A program made the position numbers and the translations under genes. The notes beneath the pieces are model-generated. The model searched no databases. It was not told the origin of the DNA and worked only from the letters and a program-made list of their open reading frames with translations. A stretch of DNA of 6,527 nucleotides, taken from positions 1 through 6,527 of the forward strand of contig CAMPKR010000143.1 of assembly GCA_946887345.1 (NCBI GenBank), read 5' to 3'. Shown in pieces: positions 1-4,538 of the stretch; within the stretch, counting starts at the first letter, position 1; every line of letters starts with the position of its first letter. The stretch is from an uncultured Bacteroidota bacterium. GTDB taxonomy: Bacteria; Bacteroidota; Bacteroidia; Chitinophagales; Chitinophagaceae.

Positions 1-209
1 CTTACACTCCGTTCCCGGTTATCCTGGTAAATGTATCTGATGCGGGCATCGCTAAACTCTCTTACGACAGAGGCAGTATCATCTGTAGATCCATCATCGA
101 CTATTATCAGTTCCAGGTCGCCAAACGTCTGCGATAGCACACTTTGCACAGAGGCCAGAAGTTCCCCTGCCCTGTTAAATGTTGGTATGATTACAGTAAA
201 AAATGGCAT
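1..209 (-). CDS. Family 2 glycosyltransferase, N-terminal part (runs off the left edge)
   Basis: The reverse strand encodes 69 complete residues from an ATG at 209, and the rest lies outside the window. The N-terminus MPFFTVIIPTFNRAGELLASV is the classic GT-A opening: a beta strand followed by P-T-F-N-R. At residues 32-41 LELIIVDDGS contains the DDGS motif, in which the first Asp pair contacts the nucleotide part of the UDP- or GDP-sugar donor. These features identify a GT2 inverting glycosyltransferase, a cytoplasmic or membrane-associated enzyme that adds one sugar to a growing glycan. Acceptor and donor cannot be told from this fragment, because the metal-binding DxD and the catalytic base lie downstream. 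The start is 9 bases after the stop of the upstream GT4 gene, so the two are almost surely co-transcribed. No Shine-Dalgarno is seen, as is usual in Bacteroidota. The family call is firm; the specific role is unknown. Confidence 0.9.
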   Translation of the reverse strand, partial: MPFFTVIIPTFNRAGELLASVQSVLSQTFGDLELIIVDDGSTDDTASVVREFSDARIRYIYQDNRERSV

Positions 210-218
210 AGTCTTCTA

Positions 219-1280
219 TTAAAAGACACTCATTAAAGTCGCAGCCCAGGTAGCCGAATTATTTACAGTTCCAATGTGGTTACTTTTTGCCCCCATTTCC
301 AATAGCTGCTCAGGCTCTAATTTCGCCAGGAGCTTCAATTGCTTTTTAATATCCTCAACATCGTTCCCATCACAGAGAAAGCCGTTACTACCCTCATTTA
401 CCATTGAGTGTTGAGCTCCGCATTGCTTTGAAACCAATAATGGCAAGCCTGCTGCAGCAAACTCCTGTACTACCATTCCCCAGGGTTCAATGCTACTTGT
501 CAGGCAAAACACGCCGGCGTCACTTACGATATCTTCCTGTTCGTTTTGCTGCAGAAATGGCCTGAATAAAATATTCGGGTTCTTTTTAAACGGCGCTATC
601 ACGAAAGGTCCGTTACCAACTACAATTAGTTTCCATCCATTTAGTTCCACATCCGATAAACCACTGAAGGCCCGAAGCAGATTTTCCAGTTTGTGCGATA
701 CGAGTCTGCCCACATACAGAAAGTTCTTCGGATATCCCAAGGTCTTCTTTGGCAGTGTTGACAGGTAGTACTTATTAAAAAGGTCGGTATCCGGTGCATA
801 CAAATTTGATAGTATCTCGTCTTCCCTAAACCCCAGCCTATTTGCATACTCATACTGCTTAATACCCGGAACCCAGGCATGTGTGAATACCCGCCTCAAG
901 AATAGCGGGGCCAGCACGCAGTTGAGTCTCTGCTTCAAGCGGCCCTCCCATTGGGTATCCATAGCGAGGAGTGTTTTTTTTCCTTTTTTCTTATGCTCCT
1001 GAGTCCAGGCAAGATAAGTCTTGTCCATCCACCCCACGGTATAAACTATATCCGCATTAAATTCCCTGACGCATGTATGTACTTCGGCTACATTATCAGC
1101 CCGTTTCGTCAAAAATCTTATGCTCGTATTTTCAATTGTATTCGTAGGTGAAGTATCAGACTTAGGCCAGCAAACAACAAGCACTTCAGCCCGGTGTTCC
1201 TCTGCCAGTTTTTTAATTCCGGCAATCAAAAAAGGTTGAATATGCGCATGTAATACTAATATTTGAGGCCGGCGCTGCAT
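219..1280 (-). CDS. GT4-type glycosyltransferase (glycogen-phosphorylase/GT-B fold)
   Basis: This is a 353-residue protein, close to the usual 350-400 of GT4 retaining glycosyltransferases. The N-terminal acceptor-side Rossmann half (about residues 5-170) opens with PQILVLHAHIQPF. The C-terminal donor-side half starts at FLYVGRL (about 187-193) with a following Lys at 197, the phosphate-contacting region of GT4 enzymes. The signature E-x7-E is present as EPWGMVVQE (265-273), followed by AAAGLPLLVS. The final segment is helical. It should transfer a sugar from an NDP-sugar in the cytoplasm; the substrate is unknown. The reading frame extends up to a TTG at 1307, but I prefer the ATG at 1280: the protein then begins just before the first beta strand, and a TAnnTTTG box at 1305-1312 would place transcription initiation inside the longer form. 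It is the first gene of a leftward pair with the GT2 gene and is divergent from the GT4 gene at 1422. The coding strand has an A8 and an A6 run near 974-989 that encode a Lys-rich HKKKGKK patch. Confidence 0.9.
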   Translation of the reverse strand: MQRRPQILVLHAHIQPFLIAGIKKLAEEHRAEVLVVCWPKSDTSPTNTIENTSIRFLTKRADNVAEVHTCVREFNADIVYTVGWMDKTYLAWTQEHKKKGKKTLLAMDTQWEGRLKQRLNCVLAPLFLRRVFTHAWVPGIKQYEYANRLGFREDEILSNLYAPDTDLFNKYYLSTLPKKTLGYPKNFLYVGRLVSHKLENLLRAFSGLSDVELNGWKLIVVGNGPFVIAPFKKNPNILFRPFLQQNEQEDIVSDAGVFCLTSSIEPWGMVVQEFAAAGLPLLVSKQCGAQHSMVNEGSNGFLCDGNDVEDIKKQLKLLAKLEPEQLLEMGAKSNHIGTVNNSATWAATLMSVF

Positions 1281-1304
1281 TTGGATAGAAGAGACGAAAA
1301 TAGA

Positions 1305-1312
1305 CAAAATTA
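1305..1312 (-). promoter_or_regulatory. Candidate Bacteroidota -7 box for the leftward glycosyltransferase pair (proximal)
   Basis: Read on the reverse strand the bases are TAATTTTG, an exact match to the Bacteroidota sigma-ABfr -7 consensus TAnnTTTG. Initiation about 7 bases downstream, near 1298, would give an 18-base leader before the ATG at 1280. I do not see a convincing TTG -33 element at the expected 17-23 base spacing, so this is a motif-only call in an AT-rich gap where chance matches are possible. Confidence 0.4.
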
Positions 1313-1362
1313 GGCCATAATCAACGCCTGAATCTGATAGTAAAGGGGAATTGCAGCAGCCT

Positions 1363-1370
1363 CAAATATA
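1363..1370 (-). promoter_or_regulatory. Alternative Bacteroidota -7 box for the leftward pair (distal)
   Basis: The reverse strand reads TATATTTG, again an exact TAnnTTTG match. It would start transcription near 1356 and give a leader of roughly 75 bases before the ATG at 1280. No clear TTG -33 partner is visible. It lies 24 bases from the rightward -7 box at 1395-1402, so if both are used, polymerases on the two strands would compete for overlapping DNA. It is an alternative to, or a second promoter beside, the box at 1305-1312. Confidence 0.33.
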
Positions 1371-1394
1371 TTCACTGTTTACGGGCATTTTACT

Positions 1395-1402
1395 TACTTT
1401 TG
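1395..1402 (+). promoter_or_regulatory. Candidate Bacteroidota -7 box for the rightward glycosyltransferase/amidotransferase operon
   Basis: TACTTTTG matches TAnnTTTG exactly. Initiation about 7 bases downstream, near 1409, leaves a very short leader of about 13 bases before the ATG at 1422, with no Shine-Dalgarno. At the -33 position there is only CTG at 1375-1377 (17-base spacer), a weak form of the TTG element. Position directly ahead of the first rightward gene makes this the best of the three boxes in the divergent gap. Confidence 0.5.
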
Positions 1403-1421
1403 AACCGTCACTGATAGATAG

Positions 1422-2555
1422 ATGAGATTAATTATAAATTCCACCAATATGAAACAAGGTGGAGCACTTCAGGTATCGTATTCAATACTTAATGAATTCA
1501 AAAATTTCCCTGAAAATGAATATCACGTTTTTCTATCTCCGCAGCTCGATAAAATTGTAGACAGGCAGAATTTCCCGGCAAATTTCAATTTTTACAGTTT
1601 CACCATTAATCCTACAGCATCTATTAAAGTCGCTCTCACTTATCACCAGAAGCTTTCCGCTTTGGAAGAAAAAATAAAACCCGACTTTGTTTTTACTGTT
1701 TTTGGTCCTGCTTTGTGGCGGCCTCGTGCGTCTCACCTGGTGGGTTTTGCGAACGGTGTGCTCTTTGTAAAAAATAGATATTCGAAGTTTAACCTTATTT
1801 CCCTGTTCAATCACGTGAAATTCAATATCCGCCGGGCACTGATTATGCGACAACTTCGCCGTGAAGCAGACTTGGTTTGGGTGGAGACGGAATATGCCAA
1901 ACAAAAGCTGAAGCCTGAGATTCATTTATCGCTTAAGGAAATATTTGTGGTTGGCAACACGTACAGCCGGTATTTCGAACAGGCCACTAACGAGTTCAAG
2001 CCCTATGACGGTGCCAGCGGTGAACCTTTTAAGTTCATTTATCTTACTTCTTATTATGCCCATAAAAACATTGAGATACTAAATAAAGTTATTCCCCTGC
2101 TGCATCGGGATAATGTGAACTGCCAATTTTACCTGACCCTTCCCAATGACGTGTATGAACAGATTTTCCCGGAACTGAAAAAGGACCCAATGCTTGTGAA
2201 TATGGGGCCGGTAAGTCCTTTTGAAGCACCGCAGACCTATAATAAGGTTGATGCTCTTTTTATGCCATCCTTGCTTGAGCTTTTTTCTGCTTCATATCCT
2301 GAAGCCATGAAAATGCATAAGCCTATTATTACTTCAGATCTTGATTTTGCGCATTCTATATGCGGAGATGCGGCATTGTATATGGACCCGTATTCGCCGG
2401 AATCAATTGTAGAAAAAATAAAGGAACTAATAAGCAGTCCCCAGCTACAGCAGCACTTAGTAGTGGCCGGCAATAAAAGGCTGCAAAGGTTCGACAGTGC
2501 GTATACCCGCGTTCAAAAACTGTTGGCGATCATGCACAATCATCTAGACTCATAA
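1422..2555 (+). CDS. GT4-type glycosyltransferase (second, divergent type)
   Basis: This is a 377-residue protein with the two-lobed GT-B plan. The N-terminus MRLIINSTNMKQGGALQV has the beta strand plus a glycine-containing loop (GG at 13-14) that in GT4 enzymes contacts the acceptor or donor phosphates. The C-terminal donor lobe begins near 203 with FKFIYLTSYYAHKN, where His214-Lys215-Asn216 matches the common HKN of GT4 proteins. The E-x7-E signature is ELFSASYPE (286-294), followed by the usual PIITSD strand. It probably adds one sugar to a cytoplasmic lipid-linked glycan; the substrate is unknown. It is not obviously a duplicate of the GT4 gene at 219-1280, as the two share only family motifs. 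It appears to be the first gene of the rightward unit. Its stop is 4 bases before the ATG of the amidotransferase gene, which implies translational coupling. The start is the first ATG after the promoter-like box at 1395, and the protein begins cleanly at the first strand. Confidence 0.9.
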   Translation: MRLIINSTNMKQGGALQVSYSILNEFKNFPENEYHVFLSPQLDKIVDRQNFPANFNFYSFTINPTASIKVALTYHQKLSALEEKIKPDFVFTVFGPALWRPRASHLVGFANGVLFVKNRYSKFNLISLFNHVKFNIRRALIMRQLRREADLVWVETEYAKQKLKPEIHLSLKEIFVVGNTYSRYFEQATNEFKPYDGASGEPFKFIYLTSYYAHKNIEILNKVIPLLHRDNVNCQFYLTLPNDVYEQIFPELKKDPMLVNMGPVSPFEAPQTYNKVDALFMPSLLELFSASYPEAMKMHKPIITSDLDFAHSICGDAALYMDPYSPESIVEKIKELISSPQLQQHLVVAGNKRLQRFDSAYTRVQKLLAIMHNHLDS

Positions 2556-2559
2556 ACTT

Positions 2560-4455
2560 ATGTGCGGAATTGTCGGAGGAATAAATTGTCGTCTCAATAA
2601 TGTTCAGATAGACGAACTCGTAAAGCGAATAGAATATCGTGGACCGGATGACCGTGGAACTTATTCGGATGAAAATGTCTTCTTTGCACACCTGCGTTTA
2701 TCAATACAAGACCTATCGTTGAATGGCCACCAGCCCATGCTTTCATTAGATGAAAATTACTGCATTATTTTCAACGGTGAAATTTACAATCATTGGGATG
2801 TGAGACGCGAACTGGAACAAAAGGGCTATACTTTCAAATCACAGTCAGATACAGAAACGCTTTTATATGCCTACATAGAATACGGCCAAAAATGTCTCGG
2901 GATGTTGAATGGCATTTTTTCATTTGCTATCCTGGACAAGACCAAACAGAAGTTATTTATTGCAAGAGATAACTACGGCGTAAAACCATTCTATTACTAT
3001 TATAAGGATGACAAGTTCCTCTTCAGTTCTGAGATGAAGGCTTTGCTTAAAGTTGACGGGTTAGATTACACTACCAACCCGGCTGTGTTTTACAATTATT
3101 TATTGTTTCTATGGTCACCGGGCGAGGACACACCTTTTAAATATATTAAAAAGCTGCTACCAGGCTATTGTGCGGAGATTGATCTGAATAATCCATCTGC
3201 ATTCAAGCCCGTACAGTACTATCATGTACCTTTTGATGGCCACTATGAGCTTCATACAGAAGAGGAATGGATTGATGCGCTGGATGAAAAGCTAAATGAG
3301 GTAGTGAAACGGCAGTTGCTTTCCGATGTACCGGTGGGCTTTTTTTTATCGGGCGGCTTGGATTCCAGCCTGCTGGCCGCCATTACACGAAAGCTCTACC
3401 CTATGGAAGACCTGAAGGCCTATACCATTGATGTAGGGGACAATATCAGGAAGGAAGGTTTTGCAGAGGATCTGCCATATGCCATTCGTGTTGCAGCGCA
3501 TTTACATATCGATCTGCAGATAATACCGGCAGATATCAATATCCTTAACGATTTTGATAAAATGATATGGCATCTCGATGAACCGCAGGCAGATGCTTCT
3601 CCTCTCAACGTTCTAAACATAGCCAAGGAAGCCCACGCCCAGCACTACAAAGTACTGCTTTGCGGATCCGGAGGCGATGACATTTTCTCGGGATACCGGC
3701 GACACAAGGCTTTATACCTCGACAAAATGATGTCGTCAATGCCCATGTTTTTGCGGCGCGGAATTAAGAATAGTTCATCATGGTTACCTAACACCGTAAC
3801 CGGCCGGCGAATAAAAAAATTGGTAGCTGGCATTGACCAGGAAGATATGCTAAGAAGGATAGGCTTTTTTTTCTGGATCAACCCTGATCGGGCGCTGAGT
3901 TTGTTCAATAAAAAATACCAGGAAGAGATTAAAGACGCCCACATTCTTTCATTCTTCGAAGACCTTCTAAAAGAGATACCCGACGAACATGACCCGCTTA
4001 ACCAGATGCTATTCTGGGAAATTAGAAGCTTCCTTGTAGACCATAATCTCAACTACATGGATAAGTTATCAATGGCAGCAAGCATAGAAACACGGGTGCC
4101 TTATCTTGATAAAGAACTGGTGCATTTCAGCACCAAAATACCGCCTTCACTCAAGCTGAAAGGAAAGGAAACAAAGTATATATTAAAGAAGGTGGCCGAG
4201 CGATATCTTCCCCACGACGTGATCTATAGGCCGAAAACAGGCTTTGTTGCTCCTATACGCAGATGGATTAAGGAGGATATGAAAACTATGATACAGGAAC
4301 GTCTTTTATCGCCGTCCTTCGATAAATGGGGCATATTTGATCAAAAAGCCATTGCCCAACTGATACACGACAACGAAACGGGCAAAATAGAGGCCGCCTA
4401 CACAATCTGGAGCTTGCTGGCCATAGAATCATGGCTGAGACAATTCGCTGAATAA
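2560..4455 (+). CDS. asnB: Glutamine-dependent asparagine-synthetase-family amidotransferase (AsnB-like)
   Basis: The protein has 631 residues, in the usual range for AsnB-like proteins of polysaccharide loci and longer than the 554 of E. coli AsnB. The N-terminal class II glutaminase domain (about 1-200) is complete: Cys2 nucleophile in MCGIVGG, RGPDDRG (27-33), Arg46, NGEIYN (72-77), SDTET (96-100). The C-terminal ATP-pyrophosphatase domain has the PP-loop SGGLDSS (264-270) and YMDKLSMAASIETRVPYLD (499-517). Glutamine-derived ammonia is thus delivered to an AMP-activated carboxylate. In the second ATP/PPi motif, GSGGDDIFSGY (369-379), Ser370 stands where E. coli AsnB has catalytic Glu348. 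That, and the setting among glycosyltransferases, suggest it may amidate a sugar acid, as proposed for WbpS- or WbmE-type proteins of O-antigen loci, instead of making free asparagine. It starts 4 bases after the GT4 gene. The gene symbol is by family; true asparagine synthetase activity is uncertain. Confidence 0.93.
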   Translation: MCGIVGGINCRLNNVQIDELVKRIEYRGPDDRGTYSDENVFFAHLRLSIQDLSLNGHQPMLSLDENYCIIFNGEIYNHWDVRRELEQKGYTFKSQSDTETLLYAYIEYGQKCLGMLNGIFSFAILDKTKQKLFIARDNYGVKPFYYYYKDDKFLFSSEMKALLKVDGLDYTTNPAVFYNYLLFLWSPGEDTPFKYIKKLLPGYCAEIDLNNPSAFKPVQYYHVPFDGHYELHTEEEWIDALDEKLNEVVKRQLLSDVPVGFFLSGGLDSSLLAAITRKLYPMEDLKAYTIDVGDNIRKEGFAEDLPYAIRVAAHLHIDLQIIPADINILNDFDKMIWHLDEPQADASPLNVLNIAKEAHAQHYKVLLCGSGGDDIFSGYRRHKALYLDKMMSSMPMFLRRGIKNSSSWLPNTVTGRRIKKLVAGIDQEDMLRRIGFFFWINPDRALSLFNKKYQEEIKDAHILSFFEDLLKEIPDEHDPLNQMLFWEIRSFLVDHNLNYMDKLSMAASIETRVPYLDKELVHFSTKIPPSLKLKGKETKYILKKVAERYLPHDVIYRPKTGFVAPIRRWIKEDMKTMIQERLLSPSFDKWGIFDQKAIAQLIHDNETGKIEAAYTIWSLLAIESWLRQFAE

Positions 4456-4478
4456 GCTTTTTTCTTGCTGCCTGCTAT

Positions 4479-4486
4479 TATCTTTG
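4479..4486 (+). promoter_or_regulatory. Candidate internal Bacteroidota -7 box before the bi-domain oxidoreductase
   Basis: TATCTTTG matches TAnnTTTG exactly and lies in the 83-base gap between the amidotransferase stop and the next ATG. Predicted initiation near 4493 falls just before the palindrome at 4499-4520 and gives a leader of about 46 bases. The nearest TTG (4465-4467) is only 11 bases upstream, too close for a standard -33 element. A T-rich stretch (4458-4463) lies nearer the right place. This is a motif-based inference. Confidence 0.42.
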
Positions 4487-4498
4487 CTTTCAGCCCGC

Positions 4499-4520
4499 TA
4501 TATTGCTGATCAGCAATATA
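4499..4520. promoter_or_regulatory. Perfect 22-bp palindrome: operator, leader hairpin or weak terminator
   Basis: The half-site TATATTGCTGA is followed directly by its exact reverse complement, centred on GATC, with no mismatch over 11 + 11 bases. As RNA it could fold into a 9-bp stem with a GATC loop. A T5 run follows at 4529-4533, eight bases after the stem, so it is only a poor match to an intrinsic terminator, where the T tract should abut the stem. The site begins a few bases after the predicted start point of the promoter box at 4479-4486 and ends 18 bases before the ATG at 4539. That position suits a repressor operator or a leader hairpin that affects ribosome access. The three readings cannot be separated from sequence alone. 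Confidence 0.6.
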
Positions 4521-4538
4521 TAGCACTCTTTTTAATAG

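Noticed and set aside
31..222. A 63-codon forward reading frame opposite the GT2 fragment
   Set aside because: The reverse strand here encodes a clear GT2 N-terminus with the DDGS motif; the forward product is low-complexity Ser/Thr-rich and resembles no protein.
1281..1307. Nine-residue N-terminal extension of the leftward GT4 from a TTG codon
   Set aside because: TTG starts are rare, the extension precedes the natural first strand, and a promoter-like box overlaps it; the ATG at 1280 is preferred.
1334..1417. CTGATAG direct repeats (1334-1340 and 1411-1417) as regulator binding sites
   Set aside because: Only seven bases repeated once at 77-base spacing in AT-rich DNA, which is easily chance.
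4499..4533. Strong intrinsic terminator after the amidotransferase gene
   Set aside because: The stem is perfect but AT-rich, the T run is short and begins eight bases after it, and a same-strand gene starts 18 bases past the stem. It is kept as a palindromic regulatory element of open function.
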